The translations under genes were made by a program, and so were the position numbers. Shown piece by piece: positions 57,501 through 64,000 of a stretch of DNA of 64,000 nt. Positions within the stretch are counted from its first letter, which is position 1. Each line of letters opens with the position of its first letter. The notes under the pieces were generated by a model. The model was given only the letters and a program-made list of their open reading frames with translations, was not told the DNA's origin and ran no database searches. Location: assembly GCF_009650435.1 (NCBI RefSeq), contig NZ_VVIP01000038.1, forward strand, positions 135,176 through 199,175, written 5' to 3'. This stretch comes from Foetidibacter luteolus (GTDB lineage Bacteria > Bacteroidota > Bacteroidia > Chitinophagales > Chitinophagaceae).

Positions 57501-57502
57501 GT

Positions 57503-58381
57503 TTACAGTTTTATAACGGCCTTAAAAAGATATGTTTTGCCGGTATCATTATCGGCTGCAAGGTGCACTTTAAGACTGCGGTCTTTTTCGCTTTGTATGC
57601 AAACGGATTCAATTTTGAATCCCCTGAATTTTTTATCGGCTGTAGAAAGGTCAACCAACCTGTTAATTTTCATTTTGCCTTTTTCACGGCCTATTTTACG
57701 GTAAAAGTTTTCAATAAAGGCAATGCCGCTGGCCCCGATTTTTCCATCATCTATGGCGTTATCAGTATCTTCTGTGGAGGTTGTCAGCAGCAGCATTTCA
57801 TGCTTTTCTGAATAAGTAATGCCGGACACGCACATATCTTCCGGGGCATCTTCCATATCTAATTTCACCAGTTGAAACGCAGCTTCGTCCTGCTTTTTCC
57901 AAAATTCGTTGCCGGTAATAATAAGCTGGTTGCACTTGTTGCTTTTATTGCCCCTGTTGCTTAATACAATATAACCGCCAACAGTGGCTGCCCCTTCAAT
58001 GTTTAAAGCCTCAACACCGGCTGCTTTAATGCGCTGGTAAAATACAGAAAGGTCTATCTCTGTTTTTTCATTGGTTTGCAGGCTAAGCAAAACAGCTTTG
58101 TTGCGTTGTTCTGTAGAGCCGGAACCCAACAATAAAAGGTTCGCTTTTTTGTTAATGGAAACGATGGTTGTAGCCTCCAGGTCGGCTTTTTCTTTTTTGG
58201 GTATGCGCTCTTCGTCGTTATCAAAAAGGTGAATAAGGGTGCGTTGCTTCCATTTACGGCTCATCACCAATATGTCTTTTGCATCGTCGCCTGCCAGGTA
58301 AATTTTGTTATCGTAAAACTCTATGCCGGAGCCGGATGGAAAGCCCGTTAATTCCTTAAATGCTGTAAGCTCAATCTTCAT
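57503..58381 (-). CDS. DUF6929-like beta-propeller protein
   Basis: A 292-aa protein from ATG 58381 (the upstream 43 codons overlap a repeat and look non-coding). The repeated pattern of short strands (SGIEFYDNKIYLAGDDAKDILVM, LEATTIVSINKKANLLLLGSG, VEALNIEGAATVGGYIVLSNRG, CVSGITYSEKHEMLLLTTSTE, FRGFKIESVCIQ) suggests a five- or six-bladed propeller, like Bacteroidota DUF6929 proteins. No signal peptide. No catalytic function is recognised. Confidence 0.72.
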   Translation of the reverse strand: MKIELTAFKELTGFPSGSGIEFYDNKIYLAGDDAKDILVMSRKWKQRTLIHLFDNDEERIPKKEKADLEATTIVSINKKANLLLLGSGSTEQRNKAVLLSLQTNEKTEIDLSVFYQRIKAAGVEALNIEGAATVGGYIVLSNRGNKSNKCNQLIITGNEFWKKQDEAAFQLVKLDMEDAPEDMCVSGITYSEKHEMLLLTTSTEDTDNAIDDGKIGASGIAFIENFYRKIGREKGKMKINRLVDLSTADKKFRGFKIESVCIQSEKDRSLKVHLAADNDTGKTYLFKAVIKL

Positions 58382-58487
58382 GTTGTGGAAACAATAAAGT
58401 GCGAATATAAGGGATAATAATGGCGGCTTGTACTTTATCAATAATGTACCAATAATGCTTCGCATTATATGCTTTAAACTGTGGTGG

Positions 58488-58572
58488 CAGGCGACTGTGC
58501 TTTGTGGCATCGCCTGTTGCGTCGCACTACATTCATCGTTCCGTTCATTGGCATCTTTTCAGACCCGGATAG
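58488..58572. repeat. R2 repeat copy
   Basis: GGCGACTGTGCTTTGTGGCA, GTTGCGTCGCACTACATTCA and GGCATCTTTTCAGACCCGGA; nearly the same as the copy at 26606-26697. It lies between two convergently ordered minus-strand genes. Confidence 0.65.
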
Positions 58573-58583
58573 AAAAACACTGT

Positions 58584-59009
58584 TTACTTCAGTGCCGCAA
58601 CGGCTACAGGTTCGTTGGCTGTATCGCTGATAAAAAGAATGTAGGCAAAATCAGCCGCGTTAATACCCGCGGGCAATTCATAATAAAATTTACCATCAAC
58701 CACACGTATGCTAAAGAGTTTTACCGCTTTGCCGCCGGTTACTGCTGTTGATAAATACACATCAAGGTCATGGCCGGCATTAAGGCTCATTTGTTCAAGG
58801 CCCAGTACATACTTACCGTTTACCTGGCGGTAAACAACCGCCCTGCCGGAACCCGCGGACTGCTTACTGAATACAAAGCTTCCTTCTTTTACCACAACGG
58901 CATTTTCCAGCGAAATTTTGTCGCTGTCTTCTTCTTTGGGTTTGCAATCTTTTTTACAGGAGAAAGTGGCAAAAAATATGACCAGCAAAAGCGGTAAACA
59001 TTTTTTCAT
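58584..59009 (-). CDS. DM13-domain-like lipoprotein
   Basis: A 141-aa lipoprotein (FATFSC lipobox, Cys18) with a Lys/Asp/Glu-rich linker and a beta-sandwich of about 100 residues: VVKEGSFVFSKQSAGSGRAVVYR, YVLGLEQMSLNAGHDLDVYLST and FYYELPAGINAADFAYILFIS. The LDVYLS and surface-exposed G pattern resembles DM13 domains, proposed to be redox-related. The assignment is from pattern only. Confidence 0.65.
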   Translation of the reverse strand: MKKCLPLLLVIFFATFSCKKDCKPKEEDSDKISLENAVVVKEGSFVFSKQSAGSGRAVVYRQVNGKYVLGLEQMSLNAGHDLDVYLSTAVTGGKAVKLFSIRVVDGKFYYELPAGINAADFAYILFISDTANEPVAVAALK

Positions 59010-59130
59010 GGCAGAAAGTTTTAATAGTAACTATACTTATTTATCGGCACTATCTTTTACACTTCCTATCTAATGTTTCCGGAGACTAACAAAGTTAAAG
59101 AAACGAATGTACCTCTCTATCCATAGTCTT

Positions 59131-60033
59131 TTACACTATTCTATACGCAGAAGGCGTTAAACTGGTTTGCTTTTTAAAAAAGTTATTAAAATGCGCAGGC
59201 TCTTCAAACCCCAGGCAGTAACTTATTTCAGAAATGTTCCAGTTGGTATGCTTCAGTAAAGCTTTGGCTTCGCTGGTAAGGCGTTCAGAAATATGCTCCG
59301 ATGTTGTTTTGCCGGTGGTTTCTTTAATGGCCCGGTTTAAATGGTTTACATGCACTGCCAGCTTTTTGGCAAAATCGTTGGCGCTGCGCAATGAAAAACG
59401 TTGGGCCGGAGATTCTATGGGAAACTGTCGCTCCAGCAATTCTGTAAATACCGCCGTAATGCGGGACTTTGCATCCGGGTGCTGGTACAACGATTCCGCC
59501 GGCTGCATCTTCAAGGCGTAATGGATCATTTCCGTTACGTAAGTACGCAGTAAGTCATACTTGTAAGTATAATCAGAGCCAATTTCATCAAACATTTTAT
59601 CAAAGATGGCGCTTACGTATTTATCCTGGGCCTCATTTAAAAAATAGGCCGGTTTGCCGCCCAGTGCAAACATGGGCAGTTCCTGCAGGCTGCCCTTCAT
59701 CCTTTCCGAAAAAAAGCCCTCTTTGAAAATGCAGAAGGAACCCGTGCTATCCTCTGCGATGGGTTCAATTGTATAAGGTACCTGCGGGTTAAAAAACATA
59801 AGGGTGGTCCCGTTAACCTGTATGCTTTTATCGGCATAATGGTAAACCGTTTCGCCGCGCAGCAAGCTTATTTTGTAGTAGTCCCGGCGGCTGTACTGCA
59901 CAGGCGGTTTGCCAGGGCCAATACAATCTTCCAGCCTGAATACGTTGAAATGGCCGATGTCTTTCTTCAGGTTATCCGGCAGCCAGTTTAATTTATGCTT
60001 ATAAAAATCTTCGAGTGTTTCTGTTCTTGCCAT
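59131..60033 (-). CDS. AraC-family transcriptional regulator
   Basis: A 300-aa regulator. The N-terminal cupin-like domain (about 20-140, YSRRDYYKISLLRGETVYHYADKSIQVNG, LMFFNPQVPYTIEP) senses an effector. The C-terminal AraC helix-turn-helix pair (ANDFAKKLAVHVNHLNRAIKETTGKTTSEHI and EISYCLGFEEPAHFNNFFKKQTSLTPSAYR) is complete. It stands 24 bp upstream of nothing co-directional except the Atu4866-like gene before it, and together with the SDR gene they form a minus-strand row. A regulator next to an SDR is a common Bacteroidota pair, and the SDR may be its target. Confidence 0.9.
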   Translation of the reverse strand: MARTETLEDFYKHKLNWLPDNLKKDIGHFNVFRLEDCIGPGKPPVQYSRRDYYKISLLRGETVYHYADKSIQVNGTTLMFFNPQVPYTIEPIAEDSTGSFCIFKEGFFSERMKGSLQELPMFALGGKPAYFLNEAQDKYVSAIFDKMFDEIGSDYTYKYDLLRTYVTEMIHYALKMQPAESLYQHPDAKSRITAVFTELLERQFPIESPAQRFSLRSANDFAKKLAVHVNHLNRAIKETTGKTTSEHISERLTSEAKALLKHTNWNISEISYCLGFEEPAHFNNFFKKQTSLTPSAYRIV

Positions 60034-60057
60034 GTTATAAAATTAATTCAATCCGGT

Positions 60058-60333
60058 TTACAGCATCGGTAACCGGTTAATGTTTTCAAGTTTTTCCTCC
60101 CGGTAAAAAATATGGCCGCCGTGGTATAAAATGTCCCTGTTAAAATCGCCAGTGACGCTAAAACCTGTATCGTCTTTGTACACAATATGGTTGCCCTTAA
60201 TAACATAACTGCCGGAGAATGCGCTTTTTCTTTTGCCACGTGCCTCATCATAACGGCCACCAGGCAAAATCTCCTGCCGTATATATCCATCACGGGTTAC
60301 CCAGGTGCCAATGTAGGATAGTTGCTCTTTCAT
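60058..60333 (-). CDS. Atu4866-like small protein
   Basis: A 91-aa protein from ATG 60333 (upstream codons lie in an R4 repeat). Composed of short strands: YIGTWVTRDGYIRQEILPGGRYDEARGKR, AFSGSYVIKGNHIVYKDDTG and DFNRDILYHGGHIFYRE. This matches the small Atu4866 family fold, a beta-barrel of unknown function often encoded near AraC regulators and SDR or aldo-keto enzymes. It lies 24 bp before the AraC gene. Confidence 0.8.
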   Translation of the reverse strand: MKEQLSYIGTWVTRDGYIRQEILPGGRYDEARGKRKSAFSGSYVIKGNHIVYKDDTGFSVTGDFNRDILYHGGHIFYREEKLENINRLPML

Positions 60334-60364
60334 AAAAAAATTTTGGTGGTTGTATTTAATGCAA

Positions 60365-60505
60365 TGTCGTTTAGTTAAGAAACGAATGCCAGGTTGAGTT
60401 CCGAAACTTCGGGATCGAAACCAGGGTATGCAATCCACGTTTTACCAACACGACTTCGATTCCGAAGTTTCGGGGCTCAGGCTGACAGCTTAAATTAATG
60501 AAACT
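60365..60505. repeat. R4 element, variant copy
   Basis: Same outer plan as the element at 10763-10881 (GTTAAGAAACGAATGCCAGG at the left, GGCTCAGGCTGACAGCTTAA at the right) with extra inner arms CCGAAACTTCGG and CCGAAGTTTCGG. The right end contains the stop codon (TTA at 60495-60497) of the SDR gene. Confidence 0.65.
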
Positions 60506-61364
60506 GAGTTGCCGGTTCTGCTTCCTCAAAATTTGTTGAAGTAATCAGGGTTTTCCAGTCTTCCAGGTCTTGTTTAACAGCTTCCATTTTTTGGTAAGCG
60601 AAATTGTAAGCATCCTGGCCCAGGAACAGGTGTAACGGAGGGTTTTTAGCTTCCGCTGCGGCAATCATTACATCAGCCGCTTTATCCGGGTCACCAGCCT
60701 GATTACCATTTATTTCGTTCTGGTGAGCAGTCTGAACAGCCCTCACTTCTTTGTACTCTGCAATTTCATTTTTGGGAACACTTAAGGAAGAAGCTGATAA
60801 AAAGCTTGTTCTGAAATAGCCGGGAGAAACAATGGAAACATTTACACCAAACGATTTTACCTCCGCTGCAAGTGACTCGCTAAAGCCATGCACCGCAAAC
60901 TTGGTGGCGCAGTAAATACCAAAGCCGGGAAAATTACCTGTAAACCCACCAATAGATGACACATTAAAAATGTGGCCGGAATGTTGCGCCCTTAAATGCG
61001 GCATCACATTGCGGATAATGTTTAAAGAACCAAATACGTTGATGTCAAAATTCTCCCTTGCTTCCTTATCAGTAAGCTCTTCCAGGCTGCCTGCCATACC
61101 GTAGCCGGCGTTGTTTACCACTACATCTATGCGGCCAAAATGCTTAATAGCGGCGTCAACGGCCTGTTTGACACTGCTCTCATCCGTTAGGTTAACCGCC
61201 AGCGGAAGAAAGCCATCCGCATCTTCGCCAACGGCTTTGGTTAAATCAGCAATGCTTCTTGATGTTGCGGCTACCTGGTAACCCTGTTGCAGTAAGCGTT
61301 TTACCAAAGACAGGCCCAACCCTTTTGATGCGCCTGTTACAAACCATGTTTTTGTGTTACTCAT
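60495..61364 (-). CDS. Short-chain dehydrogenase/reductase (classical SDR)
   Basis: A 289-aa oxidoreductase. Cofactor motif TGASKGLG (11-18), NNAGYG near 86, catalytic Ser in NVSSIGGF near 138 and YxxxK as YCATK near 152. The segment SPGYFRTSFLSASSL and a long C-terminus are typical of the Bacteroidota and Actinobacteria group annotated as oxidoreductase or DltE-like. Substrate not predictable. The last residues and stop codon fall at the edge of an R4 repeat. Confidence 0.92.
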   Translation of the reverse strand: MSNTKTWFVTGASKGLGLSLVKRLLQQGYQVAATSRSIADLTKAVGEDADGFLPLAVNLTDESSVKQAVDAAIKHFGRIDVVVNNAGYGMAGSLEELTDKEARENFDINVFGSLNIIRNVMPHLRAQHSGHIFNVSSIGGFTGNFPGFGIYCATKFAVHGFSESLAAEVKSFGVNVSIVSPGYFRTSFLSASSLSVPKNEIAEYKEVRAVQTAHQNEINGNQAGDPDKAADVMIAAAEAKNPPLHLFLGQDAYNFAYQKMEAVKQDLEDWKTLITSTNFEEAEPATQFH

Positions 61365-61723
61365 AACTTGTTGTTTTTTGATAAACCAAAATTAGCATGG
61401 CCGAGGGCGGGTGTTATTGCGTCTTTCAAAGCAATACTTGCAAAATTCAAACAATTGTAAAAAAACGATGGCCCTGGATAGCCTGGACAGCTAAAACCGT
61501 CTTTTACAGGTGAGAAATGGCGTTACAGAAACAATCGCTTGCAAAATTCAACCTTTTTATGAACAGGCAGCCTGCTGCACTACAGCCGGAACGATGCCCA
61601 ATGAACCGAACGTACACGCTGTTGCGACGCAAGGGACGATGCCATGAAAACCGCTGCCGGGTCCATAAAAATCCCGGGCAGCCAACGTAGTATCAAACAG
61701 CAGCAGATACGTCTATGTATGTA
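61365..61723. repeat. Gap with an R2 copy (about 61595-61675)
   Basis: R2 with GTTGCGACGCAAGGGACGAT, then GCCATGAAAACCGCTGCCGG and GTCCATAAAAATCCCGGG. The first 230 bases show nothing recognisable beyond the probable promoter area of the SDR. Confidence 0.5.
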
Positions 61724-61731
61724 TATATTTG
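61724..61731 (+). promoter_or_regulatory. Probable -7 element for the GH43 gene
   Basis: TATATTTG matches TAnnTTTG exactly, 33 bp before ATG 61765. No TTTG at the ideal spacing. Confidence 0.35.
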
Positions 61732-61764
61732 GCATTTTAGAACAGGTACATTTTAAAACAACTT

Positions 61765-62739
61765 ATGAAAAGAGCATTGATATTGGCACTGGCCTGTGGC
61801 ATGGCAGCAGGCCTGCAGGCCCAACAGGTAAAACAAAAAGCTGGCAATCCTGTGTTTCCCGGTTGGTATGCCGACCCTGAAGGCATTATTTATGGCAACC
61901 GCTACTGGATATACCCTACTTATTCGGCGCCGTATGAGAAACAGGTCTTTATGGATGCGTTTTCATCGCCAGACCTTGTTAACTGGACCAAACACCCCCG
62001 CATAATTGACACTGCCGCTATAAAATGGGCCAGGCGTGCCATGTGGGCGCCCTCTGTTATTGAAAAAGACGGCAAATACTTTTTATTTTTTGGCGCCAAC
62101 GACATACAAAGCGACAATGAAAAAGGCGGCATTGGCCTGGCCGTGGCCGATAAACCGGAAGGCCCATACAAAGACTACCTGGGCAAACCGCTGGTAGACA
62201 AATTTTATAACGGCGCACAACCCATTGACCAGTTTGTTTTTAAAGATGCAGACGGCAGCTATTATCTTATTTACGGCGGCTGGCGGCACTGCAACATTGC
62301 CAAACTGAAAGATGATTTTACGGGCTTTGTGCCTTATGAAGATGGTACCCTATTTAAAGAAATTACACCGGAAAAATATGTGGAAGGACCGTTTATGTTC
62401 ATACACAACGGCAAGTATTATTTTATGTGGAGCGAAGGTGGCTGGACGGGCCCGGACTATAGTGTGGCCTATGCCATGGCCGATTCTCCTATGGGACCTT
62501 TTAAACGAATTGACAAAATACTACAGCAAAATGCTGCCATAGCAACGGGTGCCGGCCACCATTCCATTATTAAAGCGCCGGGTAAAGATGAGTGGTATAT
62601 TATTTATCACAGGAGACCACTTACGGAGAAAGACGGCAACTCCCGTGAAACCTGCATTGACAGGCTGTACTTTGATGAGAACGGCCTGATAAAACCCGTA
62701 ATTATTACCAAAGAAGGAGTTGATAAAAGCCCGCTTTAA
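61765..62739 (+). CDS. Glycoside hydrolase family 43 protein
   Basis: A 324-aa secreted five-bladed-propeller glycosidase. Signal peptide MKRALILALACGMAAGLQA. Active-site residues of GH43 are visible: catalytic base Asp in GWYADPEGIIYGN near 36, the pKa-modulating Asp in WAPSVIEKDGKYFLFFG, and the acid Glu in YVEGPFMFIHNGKYYFMWS near 210. A C-terminal GAGHHSIIKAPGKDEWYIIYH block carries the conserved His. It hydrolyses alpha-L-arabinofuranosides or beta-xylosides. It is a single-domain form with no carbohydrate-binding module and no linked SusCD. Confidence 0.92.
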   Translation: MKRALILALACGMAAGLQAQQVKQKAGNPVFPGWYADPEGIIYGNRYWIYPTYSAPYEKQVFMDAFSSPDLVNWTKHPRIIDTAAIKWARRAMWAPSVIEKDGKYFLFFGANDIQSDNEKGGIGLAVADKPEGPYKDYLGKPLVDKFYNGAQPIDQFVFKDADGSYYLIYGGWRHCNIAKLKDDFTGFVPYEDGTLFKEITPEKYVEGPFMFIHNGKYYFMWSEGGWTGPDYSVAYAMADSPMGPFKRIDKILQQNAAIATGAGHHSIIKAPGKDEWYIIYHRRPLTEKDGNSRETCIDRLYFDENGLIKPVIITKEGVDKSPL

Positions 62740-62761
62740 CCGGGACGGGTTTACTTAACTG

Positions 62762-62801
62762 GCCTGTATGGCTAATGGCATTGGCCATTAACCATACAGG
62801 C
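62762..62801 (+). terminator. Intrinsic terminator after the GH43 gene
   Basis: GCCTGTATGG pairs with CCATACAGGC, then TAATGGC with GCCATTA across one mismatch; T-rich tail TATTCTTTATTTT follows. It lies 22 bp beyond the stop. Confidence 0.8.
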
Positions 62802-62983
62802 TATTCTTTATTTTAAAAAACCTAACGAAAGAAATAAAGTTCTATACCTTTGCCGTATCAATCATTCGGATATTAAACGATTGCTGTATTTACTCTTTGC
62901 CTGATAAATTACACACCCGCCTGGTTACAATTTAAATAATGATTGTTTGAGCTGCACTATTGTTAACTTTTAAAACCGCATAT

Positions 62984-63409
62984 ATGAAAAGTTACGATTA
63001 CCCTCAAACTGATTTGTCAAGGTCTATTTTAGGTGGCCTGTTCACCGGCATGGTTGCCACATTTGCCAATCTTATTTTTATTTTCATATTCCGCCGCATC
63101 AAAGAGTTTTATGTGTTTAATGTAATGGATGTAGGCACTATTATATTCGGCACCATGATACTGATGATTGTATGCGGTGTTATCTTTTACTTTTTTGTAC
63201 ATTATCTTAATAAGGGTATAACTTTTTACAGAATAGCCGTATTCCTTTTTACATCCGCTATTGTTTTTGCCGCGCTGGCTTTCAGGCCATCCGAAATTGT
63301 GATACCGGGTGATTTCCGTGCCATGTTTATAGGTACGCAGTTAATTATTGGTGGCCTTGCGGCTTTTTTGATACCCTATCTTTTCAGGCACGACAGTATC
63401 ATCAGCTAA
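62984..63409 (+). CDS. Four-helix membrane protein of unknown function
   Basis: A 141-aa protein from ATG 62984 (MKSYDYPQTDLSRSILGG; the frame opens 8 codons earlier). Four hydrophobic helices: about 15-40, 52-75, 85-105 and 112-132. Polar loops are short. No family is recognised, but composition and a following terminator support a real gene. Confidence 0.75.
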   Translation: MKSYDYPQTDLSRSILGGLFTGMVATFANLIFIFIFRRIKEFYVFNVMDVGTIIFGTMILMIVCGVIFYFFVHYLNKGITFYRIAVFLFTSAIVFAALAFRPSEIVIPGDFRAMFIGTQLIIGGLAAFLIPYLFRHDSIIS

Positions 63410-63462
63410 CCTGTTGATAAGTGGCGCCTGTATTGCAGTCAAGAGCCTTTTAAGAAGGCTGT

Positions 63463-63494
63463 AAAAAATGCTGATTTTTTAATCAGCATTTTTT
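63463..63494 (+). terminator. Intrinsic terminator
   Basis: AAAAAATGCTGATT (63463-63476), loop TTTT, AATCAGCATTTTTT (63481-63494): a perfect 14-bp stem with a T-run, 54 bp after the four-helix protein gene. Confidence 0.9.
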
Positions 63495-63540
63495 GTTACC
63501 GCCGATATAAAGGTTTAAGAATAACCGTATTTCAGGACAA

Positions 63541-64000
63541 GACACACGACACTTACATCGTACATCCCACATCTAACATCTTACATAAGCAGGTACTTCG
63601 TACTTCAAACTTTGTACTTAGGGGGTGTCCCTCGTACCTCGGGCCGGGCTTTCCGCTCATACTCCGGCACGGGGCTCTGGCTGCGAAGGCCTCACCGGGG
63701 TATCCGCTTCAATCCCTCACCCATAGTGCAACACGCGGCCTTTTTTACAGGCAGCGTTACAGAAAAAGGCATGATAAACCTATCTCATGGGTTTAAGTTC
63801 CAGACCGCTTTGTAATTGTATCAAAACCGTCCGCCACAGAACAGCTTTTGTTCGTATCCGTACAGTAACGCGGTTGTTAAAGTAATGTAAACCATCTCAA
63901 TATCAATAAGTTAAGAACAGTGGCACGCTTTGGCACCTGTTTGGAATTATATACTGCATCAAACAAAAAATAATCAAACTCAATTTTAAAACAACATTTA
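63541..64000. repeat. Terminal region: R3, R1 copy J, then a non-coding end
   Basis: R3 text (ACATCGTACATCCCACATCT, GTACTTCGTACTTC) at about 63541-63619 runs directly into R1 copy J (63620-63722, inverted, with the CCTCGTACCTCGG end-module). The same R3-R1 junction exists in mirror form at 28375. From 63723 to the window end no gene was found; this AT-rich part may hold the promoter of a gene beyond the window. Confidence 0.65.

Noticed and set aside
63920..63950. Possible sigma-54 promoter (TGGCACGCTTTGGCACC and TGGCACCTGTTTGGA)
   Set aside because: The -12 GC is either one base too near or changed to GG, so the essential GG-N10-GC spacing is not met; no gene is visible behind it within the window.

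Overview
The window comes from a Bacteroidota chromosome, most likely family Chitinophagaceae (Chitinophaga/Niastella-like). This is an inference from gene content: a SusC/SusD pair, a Sphingobacterium-type serine palmitoyltransferase, DUF5686 and DUF4833 proteins, T6SS proteins of the Bacteroidota-specific type, promoters of the form TTTG-N19-TAnnTTTG, and intergenic regions full of short dispersed repeats. About 40 protein genes and one tRNA-Gly(CCC) are supported. No rRNA, CRISPR array, phage or complete insertion sequence was seen.

Layout. 483-9152 (minus strand) is a nutrient-uptake locus: SusC, SusD, GH29 alpha-L-fucosidase, RidA and M19 dipeptidase. A DeoR-type regulator is divergent at 9787, with a palindromic operator candidate over the susC promoter. 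11284-13796 holds an M13 peptidase and an RDD membrane protein. 14035-19560 (minus) holds a GH9 enzyme, a LamG-endonuclease/exonuclease/phosphatase protein and a DUF6515-like protein. 19906-20584 has the tRNA and a coiled-coil protein. 21042-28014 has a membrane protein, a methylmalonyl-CoA mutase catalytic chain, metG, and a convergent tartronate-semialdehyde-reductase-like gene and glycerate 2-kinase. 28717-36378 is housekeeping: amidohydrolase, CHAD protein, RmlD-like reductase, pRiA4b-like protein, CCA-adding enzyme, Sua5/YrdC and dapD.

36685-48063 (plus) is the most interesting part: an eleven-gene locus that appears to encode sphingolipid backbone synthesis and inositol headgroup synthesis together. 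The order is serine palmitoyltransferase, GNAT-type acyltransferase (candidate ceramide synthase), CerR-like reductase, myo-inositol-1-phosphate synthase, PgpA-like phosphatase, GtrA membrane protein, DUF5686 envelope protein, CDP-alcohol phosphatidyltransferase, DUF4833 protein, fatty acid hydroxylase and an Aur1/PAP2-like inositol phosphorylceramide synthase candidate. Most neighbours overlap or nearly touch. A textbook intrinsic-terminator hairpin lies inside the pgpA reading frame, and a repeat-filled gap follows pgpA.

48263-51327 (minus) carries TssO-like and TssN-like T6SS membrane proteins beside an outer-membrane barrel protein, with no other T6SS genes in view. 51619-62739 holds a Tat-exported TIM-barrel protein, M1 peptidase, sialate O-acetylesterase, two AraC-type regulators, a DUF6929-like protein, a DM13-like lipoprotein, an Atu4866-like protein, an SDR and a GH43 enzyme.

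At least seven small repeat families (R1-R7 here) occupy the gaps. R1 is a mosaic element of about 107-183 bp with about ten copies, R2 is built round a GTTGCGTCGCACTCTTGTAC core, and R4 is a 119-bp element with 16-bp perfect terminal inverted repeats. Some copies supply stop codons to neighbouring genes, and an R7-like stretch lies inside the linker of metG.
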